This document shows, one piece after another, positions 23,830 through 36,542 of a DNA stretch of 64,000 nucleotides. Both the position numbers and the translations under genes were made by a program. The DNA is from Usnea hakonensis (Eukaryota > Ascomycota > Lecanoromycetes > Lecanorales > Parmeliaceae). The stretch covers positions 310,001 to 374,000 of the forward strand of contig BLJB01000177.1 in the NCBI GenBank assembly GCA_013423325.1, given 5' to 3'. Each line of letters opens with the position of its first letter. Position 1 is the first letter of the stretch. A model generated the notes under the pieces. That model was not told where the DNA came from and did not search any database. It saw only the letters and a list, made by a program, of their open reading frames with translations.

Positions 23830-24407
23830 GACTGCGACGTTTTTGTCATCTTTAGCCGAACGATCTGCAGGGAGCCTTCTCACCCTCCGAAACGGCTTTA
23901 TGGATAGGAAAATTTCCTTCGATCCCCACCTCCCAATCAGATGAGCCCGACATGTTGTGGTATTAAAACGAGGCAAGGCCAAATTGAAATATGTATATAT
24001 ATATATTTGGTAAGATCTGTTGCTCCCCTGTCTCGGCTCCGAAGGAGGTAGGTGGGATCCCAGCCAATTGTGCAGCTATAAGCGCTCAAGATTTTGTGAT
24101 ATTAAGATGATTGGCTCCAGTCCCGGGGTACCATTGGAGGGTAGTATTGGATTTCCGGTGGTGCGTCACCACAAATATCAGAAGTCGACGACCAAGAATC
24201 TAATATGTGGGCATTTCCAGAAATAAATACAAGTTTTCGATCCTCTTAATAATTGCGTCGGACCAAGTTTTCTGAAAGTGCGGGATACTCAGACTGACAG
24301 ACATGAGATAACAGATCATAAATTATTTGGTTGTTTAAGCGCCAAGAAAAGATACACCGCGGAGACCCTCACGTAAGTACCTAATCACAAATCGCCTTCT
24401 GTGTACT

Positions 24408-24704
24408 CTAATAATAAGCAGTGGGGGCTATCACGCCTGGGGCGATTCCCCAGTCCTCATCTTTTCCTGCCGCTGCTCGCTCCTCACTCTCAATACTTGC
24501 CATTCTTTTTTCCCGTGCTCTCATTGTCCTCTCTTCTTGCAATCGCCTGCTCCTAGTGTATGTACGCACATCAAAACATTCTAGTCGACGTTGCTGTCGC
24601 ACGAATAGCAGCCAAATCTCCCGCTGCTGCGCCTTTATGAGCGTCACGTCTACTAGAGCCGCAAAGACTCACTTTCTCACCACCCTGGAGACCATCCGAG
24701 CCAT
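24408..24704 (-). pseudogene. Possible small helical protein gene with one nonsense codon
   Basis: From ATG 24702-24704 the frame runs 98 codons to a stop at 24408-24410 with a single in-frame TGA at 24669-24671. The product would be charged and helical (LIKAQQREIWLLFVRQQRR, then repeated Arg/Glu) and ends in AYY. TGA is one C-to-T change from CGA, which would give a continuous Lys-Arg. No family recognised. The opposite strand is also open but starts without ATG. Confidence 0.3.
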
Positions 24705-25109
24705 GGTAGATTCTCTATAATCTGCGAGGTCATTGGTGAAGAGAACTGAGTACTGTGCTAGACATTTTGTGGTTAGTCATAATATTAGCGTAATTTGAAA
24801 CTCTCGACGAGACTCCATGCAGCCAGTGGTCGACGCTAAGGCGCTCAGGTTCTTCACTTTTCTTGGCATCTTGAGCTCGGATTTCAGTGTCTTCTGGCAG
24901 CAAGACCGACTTTCGCAGCAGACCTCAATTTGAAAGAGCAGTGCCAGCGAAGGCGTGTTGTCATCCTCTCACGGGCCGGGCTCATCTTGTTGTCGACATT
25001 GGCAAACGCGATCAGCATCTACTAAGTAGTACACATAGCTTACCAGGATAGCGGAGCTAGCTAGGCGTATCCATTTCATCGACCAAGGTGCATAGCTACT
25101 TTAGGTATC

Positions 25110-28100
25110 ATGGTTAGTTGTCAGTCGTATTCCTGAAGATACACGGGGGACTGACTCATTCAAATACGCTTCGGTAGTTTCACAAACCTTTCAGCTTTAG
25201 ACGGAAAGTCAGTAACGAGGATCGCCGGTCAAAGTTCCAGCGGACCGCATCTCAATCTCCCAGCCCGGACCCCAGTCCATCCAATGCTTCTGTTGCAGAC
25301 CGAGAGGATCATGCCGGATCAACCACATCCCTCACTCAGACAGCAAACTACTTTCACTCTCAGAACATTAGCGCTCATTTACAAACAGACAGCAAACCCG
25401 ATCCCGGGCCACTGGGTCTAAACATCGTTTACACTCCGGAAACGGGTCACAAGGTCGATATTGTCTTTGTACACGGTCTTGGTGGAACCAGTCGCAGGAC
25501 GTGGTCCAAGAATGAGGACCCGGAATTATTCTGGCCATTGAAATTTCTGCCCTTTGAACCCGATTTCTATTTGACCAGAATATTTACCTTCGGATACAAT
25601 GCAAATTTCCGCACAGCAGGTAGCGTCAGCACCTCGGTACTCGACTTCGCCAAAGACCTGCTTTTTGATCTCAAGTATGCAAAGGATGAGCAGAAGAAGG
25701 ATTTGAATATAGGAAATGTGAGTGAGACTCAAATATTCGAAGTCAAGCGAGAACTGACAATGACGCAAGGTGCCGCTAGTGTTCGTAGTCCACAGTATGG
25801 GAGGGCTCATAATCAAGGAGGTAAAATTCGTCATGGTTCCCCTCTACTACGCTGACCATGCACAGGCATACATGCAGGGGCAGAATGATCCTAAATACGA
25901 ATCAATAGTGAAGGCTATCTCTGCAATCATCTTTCTTGCGACTCCACATCGTGGTACGAACCTAGCCGATTTACTGGATCGGATATTGCGATCGACTTTT
26001 GCTATGAACTCGAAGCATTACATTTCTGAGCTTGCGAAGAATTCATTCACCCTACAAAAGCTAAATGAACAATTTCGCCATATTGCACCACGATTAGACA
26101 TAGTCTCTTTCTATGAAACTCAAAGCACTTCGATTGGGCTCAAACGGGCTCGAGTTGTAAGCAGATGTCAATGAGAACGTTTCTGTTTCTTTGCTAATGA
26201 TACGCAAGATGATACTAGAAAAGGATTCATCTGTTCTTGGATATCCGGGCGAAACATCCAGAGCACTGAACGCTGATCATCATAACGTTTGCAAGTACGA
26301 TAGTCCCAGAGATCCCAACTACATTGCAGTGAGGAACGCTCTCCAGTTCTTCATCAGCAAAATCATATCCACAAGCGGGTCGAACAAACGACCTTTAGCA
26401 AATCGAAGAGAGTCGCAGGATCTGAAGTCCTTGCTGACCATCACAGAGCTGCCTGACACGGACTACATATTTTATCGGGACCAGTGGACGCAGGGTACTA
26501 ATGATTGGTTTCTTGAAGAGAAGGCTTACCTCGAATGGCGACATGTCCAAGGTTCAGCATCTTCTCTCCTCTGGCTGAATGGTGGACCCGCAACCGGAAA
26601 ATCAGTGTTATCTTCGTCCATTATCAACAGCCTCGTGGAAGATGGTGTCTCTTGTCAATACTTCTTCATAAGATTTGGTGATCAAAAGAAACGGACTTTG
26701 AGCTCACTACTACGCTCTATAGCTTATCAAATAGCACGAAGCATGTCTTCTTTCTTGCAAAGCGTCCTTCAGCTTGTCGATGAAGCTATCGACTTTGAGA
26801 CTGCAGATCCAAGGACCATATGGGAACGCATCTTCAAATCTATACTTTTCAATATAGAGGGAGATCAACCATTATACTGGATCATAGATGGCCTTGATGA
26901 GGCAAACGACCCTCGAATGCTCATCAGGCTCTTCTCTGACATCTCTTTATCGTCTTTACCGATTCGTATCTTGCTCGTGGGCCGAAGGACCTCCGAGATA
27001 GCAGCCGTTTTTCACAAAGTCTCACAGGGACTGAATTCAAATCTGATAAGCATCGAAGATCATCAGGGAGACCTGCATCGCTATATCCATCAGCAGCTAA
27101 ATATGTATGGTACCGGTGAATTTAGTGAGAGTATTGTACAGCGAATTGTAGGAGGAGCACAGAATAACTTTCTCGTAAGTTTTGTGTGTTACTTCTGATT
27201 TTTCGAGCAGCACTGACTCCTCAGTGGGTACGACTTGCTGTTGATAAGTTGAATTTGTGTCACACGCAAGCGGACGTGGAGCTCGCACTTGAAGAACTAC
27301 CGGTTGGCATGGAAGCCCTATATAATCGCATGGCATCGTCCATTGCTCTCAATCCATCTGCCACAGAAAGGGCATTGGCATTAACCATCCTCCAGGGCGT
27401 CACTTGTTCTCTACGTGTGCTGACGGTTTCAGAGCTGTCTCAAGCACTGTATGAGGATACTTCTAAACTACTAGACTTTCAGCAATCGATTGTAGATTTA
27501 TGTGGTGGTTTTATTGTCGTCGATAACGGAGGCAACGTTGCCATGATTCATCAGACTGCTCGAGAATACTTGCTCAGCGGGGATGACCACCCTGTTCAAA
27601 TCAATAGGGGTGTTGCCCAGCAGCAAATGTTTCTGAGCTGCATGCGATGTCTCATGGCTATCGGTCTTCGTGCAAAGTGCATAGGGAACCAGAAGCCCGG
27701 TTTCCTTGATTATGCTGCGAGTTCGTGGTCTTCTCATCTAATATCTACTCCACTCGATGACAGGCAGATATTTCAAGTCCTCGAAAAGTTTCTGACTGGC
27801 CACTGGGTCCTTACATGGATTCAAGTGCTTGCGGTGACTAAACAGCTGCGAGTACTCATTCGAGCGTCAAAAGACCTTTCAAGATATTCAGCGAGACGGA
27901 AAGGATACGACGCAGCATGGAACGACAGAAATTTTCACATCGTGAAGCGAGAGCTTGTTGAAAGCTGGGCTGAAGATTTCGTGAAGATAGTTGGGAAATT
28001 TGGGACGATCTTGCGGCAGAACCCAGAGTCGATCTACAAACTCATTCCCCCCTTTTGCCCCAAAACATCCGCTATCTACCAATACTTTGGGGAGACGAAA

Positions 28101-30311
28101 GATAAAAGCCTCGTAGTATCAGGTCTACCGACTGAGCACTGGGATGACTCACTTGCACGCATGTCGTTTGGATTTGGTAATTATGCATCATTTATTTCAG
28201 CCGCCGGAGCTCAGGTGGCTGTCCTTGTATCGTCAGGAAGTGTGCTCCTCTTTGACTCTACGGTTTTTGAAGAGGCTACAGCCAGCCCAGTCAAGCACGG
28301 CGAGCGCGTGTACAGGATGGAATTGAATAGCACCGGCACCTTGCTTGCTACTTATGGTTACCTCACGACGAAAGTCTGGGACATCTCAAGCGGAAAATGC
28401 AAAATGTCAGTTGCGAATCTCGACTCACGACCTCGACCGCTTGCCATACTTTTCACGAACAATAGCACTATGCTTCTTGTTGCCACAGACGACAAACGAT
28501 TAAGATCACTCAATCTGGCAGAAGGGTTTCCGACCTGGCAGCTTGTTGCGGAGCTCGATGAACCGGAGCTCGAGGGGCACTTTCTGAACTCAGCGAGTTG
28601 TATGGCTTTGAACAAAGATGGGGGGCTCGTGGCTGTAGCGTATCGTGGTCATCCGCTCTCAGCATGGGAGACTGTTGGACCGGCTCATATCGGTCATTGT
28701 TGGCGAAAAAGAGAAGAAGTCGCCAGAGGCGAAGTGATTGAAGCTATCTGGCACCCGCATTATCCAGAAATTCTGGGTCTTTATATTGAAGGCGTGGTTT
28801 TCAAATGGCGCCCCTACGACGGTGAAAATGATGAAATTGCAACGGGAGCATCGAGATTGGCGATGAGTAAAGATGGGAACCTCTTCGCCACTGGTGATGT
28901 TCGTGGAACGGTGAAGGTGTACACTTCATCCGACTTCTGCCTTATATATCAATTGACATCCGAAGACAACGTCCTTGGCCTGGTATTTGGTCCTGACTTA
29001 CATCGCCTTTACGACGTCAGAGGATACTATGGGAATGCCTGGGAGCCAAATACTCTGATGAGATATGCAGAGCAGAGAGGCAAAAGCCTTGAGAGCGAGA
29101 GCGAGACGTACAGTCTGGGGCAAAGTTCTACGGCATCCGAGAGCTGTTGTCTGAGAATCGACTCTATCACAATACTTGCATGCTCGCCTCTCGGCCGTCT
29201 CTACTGCTGTGGTACAGAGAAAGGAATAGTCCGTTTAAATGACACGCAGCGAGGGAAGCTTGCCGATGTCCACGTGTCTAAAAGCTTCCTGAGCGTTGAG
29301 CTGATGAGTTGGAGTGATGATGGACAATATCTATGCTTCTCCGACTCAAGCAAAAAGGTCACCATTCTGTCCATAACATCCTCTACCGGCAAATTGGACC
29401 CAATTGTGGCAACAAAGGCCGAAATAAATCTGAAGAATAGGACAAATGGGCCTCTTCTACAACTACTGTTTCACCCCGATTCCAGCCAGCTTTTGGTCCG
29501 TTCTTCGTCCACGGTTTGCACAATCTGCCTCGCTACTTCCTCGGTGACAAGGACGTTGGAAATGCAAACCGCTGAATGGAAATTGATCAACCACCCTCAA
29601 GACCCACATGTAATCATCGGGTTCGGACCAAAGCACATCCAAACACTGGACTGGAACCTGGCCTCACGCCAGACTTACGAACTCGAATATCCAAGCCATC
29701 AAATCACACCGTTGGACCAGGATCACTCCCTCGATCAAGATACCGTCAATCGAATCCTTGTCACACGTGACAAAAAGCAAATTTTCGTCCAATTATCCTC
29801 CTTAGCTCAGAGCTTAAGACAGAAGACGTTCTTGATCATCGCAACCACCTCATTATCACCATCCGCAGCCGCGACAAGAACCCTCGACCCAGAAAGCAGC
29901 CCAACAATAAGAATAACCCCGTTCATCCTGCCTAGGAATCCATCCTCCCAAATCACCCTCGCCCTCTCTTTTCTTTCTCACAACAAGCTCATCTACCTCT
30001 CCCGAAACAATTCTCTCTGCTCTTTGCGGTTGCCCTTAAGCTTTGATCCATCGCTATCTTCTCCTCCTCCTCGTACGTCCCCTTCGTCCAACAAGACGCA
30101 TCCAATGGATCCCAAATTCCTCCGCGATCATCATCATGCCAGTGATATCGAAGTTGCTGCCTGGGAGAAGAATGTGCCACTTTTTTCGTTGCCGGGAGAT
30201 TGGATAAGCCGGGATTGTTTGGCTCTGTGCTGTATTTGGAGCATGGAGAGATCTTTGCTGTGTCCAAGGAACGGAGATGTTGCTGTTGTAAGATGTGCGA
30301 GTTTGGTATGA
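25110..30311 (+). CDS. NLR-like STAND protein: lipase-like hydrolase, NACHT, beta-propeller
   Basis: Cytosolic signal-transducing NTPase of the fungal NOD-like receptor class, 1645 aa. Exons: 25110-25112, 25178-25717, 25770-25820, 25866-26156, 26209-27174, 27225-30311. The first exon is just ATG; no other in-frame ATG precedes the hydrolase domain. After a basic/Ser-rich leader, residues about 80-330 form an alpha/beta hydrolase: HGLGG (100-104), nucleophile elbow VHSMGG (Ser190), ATPHRG (223-228), and NADHHNVCK (316-324) as likely catalytic His region; this is the SesB-like type. NACHT: Walker A GGPATGKS (420-427), Walker B LYWIIDGLDE (517-526), then LLVGRR, winged-helix region and IHQTAREYLL. 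From about 925 a degenerate WD-type propeller follows. Such proteins act in nonself recognition and programmed cell death. The ligand is unknown. Confidence 0.88.
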
Positions 30312-30672
30312 TCGTTATCGCTCGATGAGACTCGCGACAGTCCGTCCCAGAGATTGACAGTTTAGACGTGAAAGTCTTGGTAGAACTTCGGTATGTAAGA
30401 ACTTTCATGTCTCAATACTTGTAAGAAGATAGTGTAAGTAACAATCAGACTATCAGCGGTTTTGATCTTTAGAGTATGGGTACTTGTCCTGAATTCTACA
30501 CCTTATTTCGTAGTGTATGGTATACCAACCCCACCGCCTTCTTTTCATTTACCCCGCTGAGCTATAGCTCGGATTTCAATCGGAGGTGAGACCGAGACTG
30601 GTCCGAGACTTAGGCGCTAGTCTTGGGCAAGTACTTTGTATGTTGTACTTAACCCCGCACTCACGAGCACCC
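30312..30672. other. Intergenic region between the NLR and the MFS gene
   Basis: 361 bp holding the NLR 3' end and the MFS promoter. Nothing distinctive seen. Confidence 0.5.
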
Positions 30673-32389
30673 ATGCCAGTAGTGCAAGACGAGATCCCAG
30701 CATACAACGATTTTCTGAAAATGAGCAGCGACAGAACCCCAAAGGCAGAAACAACCGAGAAATACTCCGCTTTCACAACAACCGAGAAGAGGTGCATCGT
30801 CGCCATGGTCTCTTACGCAGCTTGGTTTTCAACCTTGAGCAGCTTCATCTACTATCCCGCCATCCACCAGCTATCTCAGACATTCTCCGTCTCGGTCGAC
30901 AAGATCAACTTGACCGTCACTTCCTACATGGCAGTCGCAACGATAGCACCGACGTTGGTGGGTGACACGGCCGATCTGCTGGGCCGGAGACCTGTTTATA
31001 TAGTCGCCTTGAGTCTTTACATAGGTGCAAATGTCGCTATTGTCTTGTCGGATACTTATTCGGCGCTTCTGGGCCTTCGAGTGTTACAAGCTTTGGCAAT
31101 ATCAGGTACGCCTTCTCTGTGCTAATCTTGTGAGGTTTGGTTTGCTGAAGTCTTTAGGCACCTTCTCGATTGCCTACGGCGTGATCACCGATGTTGCATC
31201 TCCTGCGGAAAGGGGCTCCTTCGTAAGTGCGGTATCCTTCGCGTAGGTTTATGTTTTTGCCAAAGTCTAGACAGTTCAAGGCTTATGATGAGAAGCATAA
31301 CGATTGCGCCAAGCATTGGTCCGATATTGGGTGGATGTTTGAGTTATGCCGCAGGATGGACCTGGATATTTTGGTTTCTGTGCATTGCTGCAGGATTGTG
31401 CTTGTCAATAATGATCCTGTTCCTACCCGAGACTTCTCGGAACATCGTGGGCAATGGATCCATCAGACCACCAAAGCACCTACGAATACCTTTTACGATA
31501 ATCATGTGTCACTGGAAGGAAAGTGACACGGTTCCAGACCATAAGTGGCAGATGCCGAACCCTTTGAAATCTTTGAAGATAATCACCCGCAGGGATAATG
31601 CCGTTATCATACTCGCTTGCGGCATCCTCTACATTATCTACACGTGCATCAACACATCGCTCTCGGTCTTATTCATTGATATCTACAAGCTAAATCAGTG
31701 GCAAGCAGGTCTCATTTACCTACCTTTTGGACTTGGTGGGACCGTCTCGACTTTCTTCTCCGGCCCGTTGCTGAACAAGGCGTACCGTAAAACTAGGACA
31801 AAACAAGGTCTTCCGACAGACACGGCGGCAGGAGATGACTTGGACAACTTCTCTGTTGAAAAGGCGCGCCTCCGCGTTGTGTGGATACCGATGTTCGTGA
31901 CCACTTGCTCTGTCGTCGCTTTCGGTTGGGTCTTGCAATACCACCAGGTCCGTCATTTCTCATACATCTTCGCCAGCTCGCACGTTGACACAATCCAGCA
32001 CATTTCCATTCCACTTTTCCTGCAATTCATCGCGGGACTGTCCATGCAGCTCGATTTCAGCGTAAGTCTTCCCCCCCGCCCCCCCCCCAGCACATCCCGT
32101 CGAGGGACCTAAAACAAAGAACTCCAAGATCTATAACACCCTCCTCGTGGACAAGAATTATCGAACACCGGCGGCCGCTCAGGCTTCAAGTAATGTTGTC
32201 CGCTGTGCTTTAGCTGCCATTGCAGTGTCGTTTCTGCAGAACATGGTAGATGCGATGGGTATCGGCTGGACGTTCACGTTAATGGGCGGGCTGTGTTTGG
32301 TTGCTGTAGGTCTCTTTTTCGTTGACTATCACAAAGGGACGACTTGGAGACAGAGGAGCTTAGCTTCGTCATCACATGTCGATCACTAG
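30673..32389 (+). CDS. Major facilitator superfamily transporter (DHA1, drug:H+ antiporter type)
   Basis: Twelve-span plasma-membrane proton antiporter, 515 aa. Exons 30673-31105, 31158-31242, 31293-32061 and 32129-32389; introns 52, 50 and 67 nt, frame closes exactly. The first ATG is used; a second in-frame one lies 48 bp on. Helix 1-2 region has WFSTLSSFIYYPAIHQL; the loop after helix 2 has the MFS signature D-x-x-G-R-R-P (DLLGRRPVY). Motif C appears in helix 5 as APSIGPILGGCLSYAAGW, and LPETSRNIVG follows helix 6, all typical of the Qdr/DHA1-12 group. The central loop (about residues 240-275) is long. C-terminal helices include NTLLVDKNYRTPAAAQASSN. Substrate unknown; exon 2 end was chosen from frame, with alternative donors possible. 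Confidence 0.85.
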
Positions 32390-35078
32390 AGTATCTAAAT
32401 ACTATATGTTAGGAATTTGATTAGTATCTGAATGATCTTGATTCAAGTATTGTGAGAATTCAGCTATGAATAATGTTTACAAACGAGGGTGGTGCCCACC
32501 TTCAGCTGCAAAACCGAGGCATTTCAGACCCTGTCTGCGTATATATACCTACTTTCTGCTATCTTCCTTCAATGGATTTCAACACGCCCCCAACCCCCCA
32601 CAGCTCCCCCCCCCCCTCGTACGAGTACATCCCACACACCCCCCNNACATCCCCCCCCCCCCCCCCCCATACCCTCACCAAAAACCCACCAACGATCGAC
32701 CCCCCCCCCCTTCCCCCTTCTAATCCAAACCACCCAATGCACTCACACGCCTTTCCTAACCCACCCCCATAAAACCTGACCCTTTATCTGCAGTCAGTGG
32801 GCTTAGTGCTTGCCGTTCCAATAATATTGCTTTATCATCAGCGCGCACTAGAAATCAGCATGTGAGGCCGCGCGATTGGTGGATGGGGTGATGATGCAGG
32901 GTTTCTTGGATAGTGGGTTTTGGGGTTGCTGTCTTATCTTCTTGATAAGATGGTGGCGCTATCTCATTGGCGGAGGTTCAACCGGGCTTGAAAGTCAATT
33001 GGGGATGTTGTGGCTTTACTGGTGTTTGAGAGAGAACTCGACTGGGTTGGTTATGAGGGGGGAAGTAGTGGATGGGGGGAGGGGATGGAGGGGATGGTGG
33101 ATTATATATATTCATGGGTTGACTCCGCGAGTGAGCGGATGATTGGATACTGAATGTGAAGCGAAATGTGTCTGCGAGGTAGACATGTAGGAGCGGTCTA
33201 GAGCCGCAATCTGGGTTGCTTGGGTGGAAGGTTGGGATGGAGATGAGAGGGTTGTGCTGGATTCAAAGGCACACATACCGTGAGATGATGAATCTCTGCA
33301 TGCGGTTCTTCGTGTTAACGACGGTCTCCTGTCTAGAGTTTTCCCGTCCTCCTGCGCTGGAATGATGGCGAAGCATTATATTTCTAACCTCTTGGTGCAC
33401 AGCAGCACTTTGGTGTAGGCGGCTGCGGGATAGTGTTCCTCGATAAATCCGCGCGGGTTTATCCTACTATTATGAAATCGTGCTCTGGGGTGATCCACTG
33501 ATATTCTAAACCCAGATGCGTTCTTTGGAAGTGGTGTCAAGGTCTTCTTCTCTGCCTTATCGAAAGCCAGCCCTGAGTTCTTGGGATGATGTATCTTATT
33601 GGCATACGTAGCCTATGTATCTCTAAAGGGGCGTTCAAAGCTCATCTTGATAGACGAGCTTGAACAGGCGATTTCCTCTTCTATTTCTTTTTTTTTTCTC
33701 TGGGAATTGGTCTATACTACGACGAGATCTATATATATGAGACGTATGTCTATCTCTACTAGTCTCGATTCGTGACGTAACTCTAACTAGGCTAGAATCT
33801 CTTGCTGGATCAGTACTAGCTGCCCTGAGGGGTTAGCTAAAGTGGGCGTTGAGCCTTTCACGCAGGTGTCGGAAGTCCCTCAAATATCGTATGTAAGTGC
33901 CCTATTTAATTCTGAGTTCGCCTTGCTCTCGCTATAGGAAAGGCGAATCCCGGACTGATGCACAAACACTACATTGGATGTCAAGCCATCCTTGGATTAC
34001 CATGATAGTAAGCAGAGCTACTGTCGTCGTCGTAAGTCTTGAAAGATTAGCCACTACCACCGCACCCCCCTCCGCTTCCACCGCCGCCCCCTTTCGACCC
34101 ATCACTTCCAAAACACCCACCCCACCCCTCCACCCGAAACCCCTCCTCACCCTTCCAATCAACACCCAATCCCAGCCCCAGTCCGCGCTCAGCTCCCACC
34201 AGCAAACTAGCATCTCCCCTCTCTCTCTCTTCGCCCCATCCTCCCTTGCACCTCCATCCCCTCCCCCCCCATCCGATTCCGCACCCACCCACACTAGCAT
34301 CCCAACCAAACCTAATCCACCACACCCTTTGCTCTCACCAACGCCTTCCGCGGCGATGAAATCGAATACCTGGCTTTCACAATCGCAAGCAGCCAGATGA
34401 TGCGGAGCCCGAGGCGCTCGTAGTTCATGATTGAGGTGCTGGTAGGCATTGGCTTTGTGGTTAGTGTGGCTTGTGAGGCTTGTGAGTGTGGTGTGAGGGG
34501 TTGAGGGAGGGAGGGAGGGGTTGGTGCAGAATATTTTCTTTGGCGTAGTGCGGTGAATGGCAGGGGGATGGAAAATATTTTGTGGTGCTGAAGGCTCTCT
34601 CTCTCTCTACTTTCCCTTTGAGCGATTTTAATGGGGCTTGTGCAGGTTTCTTTTTGATATCGGGTTGAAGGAAAACGCTGAGTTTTTTTTTTAGCGGTGG
34701 ATCGTGGCTTTCTTCTTCCAGCACGCAACTTGAGAATAGCGGATGCGAAATGCAGAGATGTGCAATATGTCCGATATGGGGGTAGGGCGATTGTATATGA
34801 CGGATGGTGGGGGTTTGTGGAGCGGCTATCGCTTATAGCGTGCGGGAGGCTAGGTGGCTACTTAGTATGCAGGACTAGGTACGGAACGTACGGAACGGGA
34901 GAGTCTTGGAATTGACGGAGTATCTCGATTCTAAGATCCAGCCATAGCTTGTGAAGACCAGTCTCGTGAGCGGCTTGTTCGCTGAAGTGCCTGACTTGTA
35001 AGACTTTCTTTGAACATCCAACCAATCAAGTATCCTTTCTTGAATATTCTGACAAGACGCAACAGTCAACAAGAAAAC
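32390..35078. other. 2.7 kb low-complexity region with an assembly gap
   Basis: 32590-32765 is nearly pure C with a few A/T. Two undetermined bases (NN) at 32645-32646 sit in the middle, so the true tract length is unknown. 34060-34330 is again C-rich and 34490-34530 G-rich (GGGA repeats). A 45-codon frame on the minus strand (34312-34449, with hydrophobic LGLRIIWLLAIV) could be a small exon but has no support beyond that. Confidence 0.6.
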
Positions 35079-36542
35079 CTAGTGTCCGTTCTCCTGCTGA
35101 CATTCTGACACCAGGTTCCCGTGTCGCACTGTCCTGACTTTTTTGTCAACAGCGGCAGTCCACTTGCGCTCGAGGCCTTCAAACTCAGCCGGATCAGTTA
35201 CTTGCTCTATCCAAGCGCGATCCGTACATCCTTGGAAACTTGGTATTCTCCGACGCACGAGAAGACATAGCAGCTCTCGCTCACGACCTACGTCGTAAAT
35301 CTCGAAGCACACCGCGACACCACAGAAGTCACACTTGCCTCCAGTGAGATTTTCCAAGGTCAAACTGTCAAGGGTATTGGGTGGAGAGAGTTTCCCAGCG
35401 AGACTAGGATGTGAGCGTTGCCACACGCATGTTGGACATTGACAATCGGAAACGACCGCCCGCATATTCTTACAATCAGGAGACTAAACATGCGACAAGG
35501 TCATATCGGAGAGGTGCAAATGCTTGCAGAGGTTTACGTCTGTTTGAGCAAGAAAATCTGCCACAAGTTTTTCCGATGGTGTCTCGTGCATGCCAGCCAG
35601 CACGAACACGAATGGCCATATAATAAGCGGTTGCGTTGTCTCCACTCTACGTGTAGACATGATAACGTACCCATTACCGCAAGAGTGTTCTCCTTCTGCA
35701 TTGTTCGACATGTTCACCATATTATAGTCAAATATCCAGTGTGGACAAATCCACACGTATCCGGTGCTACCGATACAACGACGGTCGCAAGGAGGCTGCG
35801 CCAGGGAAAGCTCTGAGAACTTCGATCGGTCATGCGTATCAGCGCAGCTACTACAAACCGCCTTAGATGGCGAAATGATTTGGTCCCGATCTAGCATACA
35901 AAGCAGCTTTAGGCGTTCTGTATGGTACGGACTGCGTACCGTGGCAGGTGGTGTTTGTGTACGGCCTCTTCTATTGCCAAATATCCTAGGCGGAATGTTA
36001 TCGCCCAGAGCAATTGGTGAAAGCTGCGCGATTTTGTTCTTTGTCCCAAGTGAACATTCGATAGACGCATTTATTTTGGTACGTATAGTTCGGCACGAGT
36101 AGCTCAAAGACATCACACCGCTTGGTGGCAAGTATCGTGTAGCGATGAGGATAATCTCCGTAGGAAGGCTTGGCAAGTTAATCCGGTGAGGCGCCATCTT
36201 TGCTTGCCCGGCTGTGCGAATCGGCGAGAGATCTAAACCTTCATAAGAGTCGGTAGGCCCACACTCCTTGTACGATGGGCTACTGGAGATCCTTTTCATT
36301 GGCGGTGAGTAAATCGGCAATCCACCATGCTGCGAACTCGTGGTCATTTTGTTTGGCTGCGGAGAAATGTCGACAGTATTCTCAGAAGTCTTGAGTGTTT
36401 CATATGTTGTGATTTCTCTTTGGTCTATGGGCGGGAAAATCGGTTCAGTAGTATAGCCCTGACAATCATTTGAAGCCTTTGGTTCTCGAAGACACTTGGC
36501 AGCGTCTCTAGAATGTCTGAAAGCTGAAAACATCTGGCCCAT
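35079..36542 (-). pseudogene. F-box domain protein with one in-frame stop codon
   Basis: F-box proteins recruit substrates to SCF ubiquitin ligases. From ATG 36540-36542 the frame holds 352 codons, TAG at 35484-35486, then 135 more codons to 35079. An F-box-like motif is at about residues 123-155 (LPSLPTEIILIATRYLPPSGVMSLSYSC). Cysteine pairs follow (CSSCADTH, CDFCGVAVCFE), and the segment NLCKHLHLSDM just before the TAG matches the LCPHLxLSD motif usual in this fungal group. The coding character continues unchanged after the stop (DCQCPTCVW). A 54-nt GTAAAC..TTTAG intron could remove the stop in frame but would also remove the conserved LCKHLHLSD motif. So either a nonsense allele, a retained or optional intron, or a shorter protein. 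Confidence 0.6.

Noticed and set aside
33897..34400. 167-codon plus-strand frame
   Set aside because: Pro/Ser/Thr composition follows from the C-rich tract and no start context or domain supports it.
35485..35538. 54-nt intron that would remove the TAG in the F-box gene
   Set aside because: Kept only as an alternative: the donor is weak (GTAAAC) and the removed segment carries the conserved LCKHLHLSD motif.
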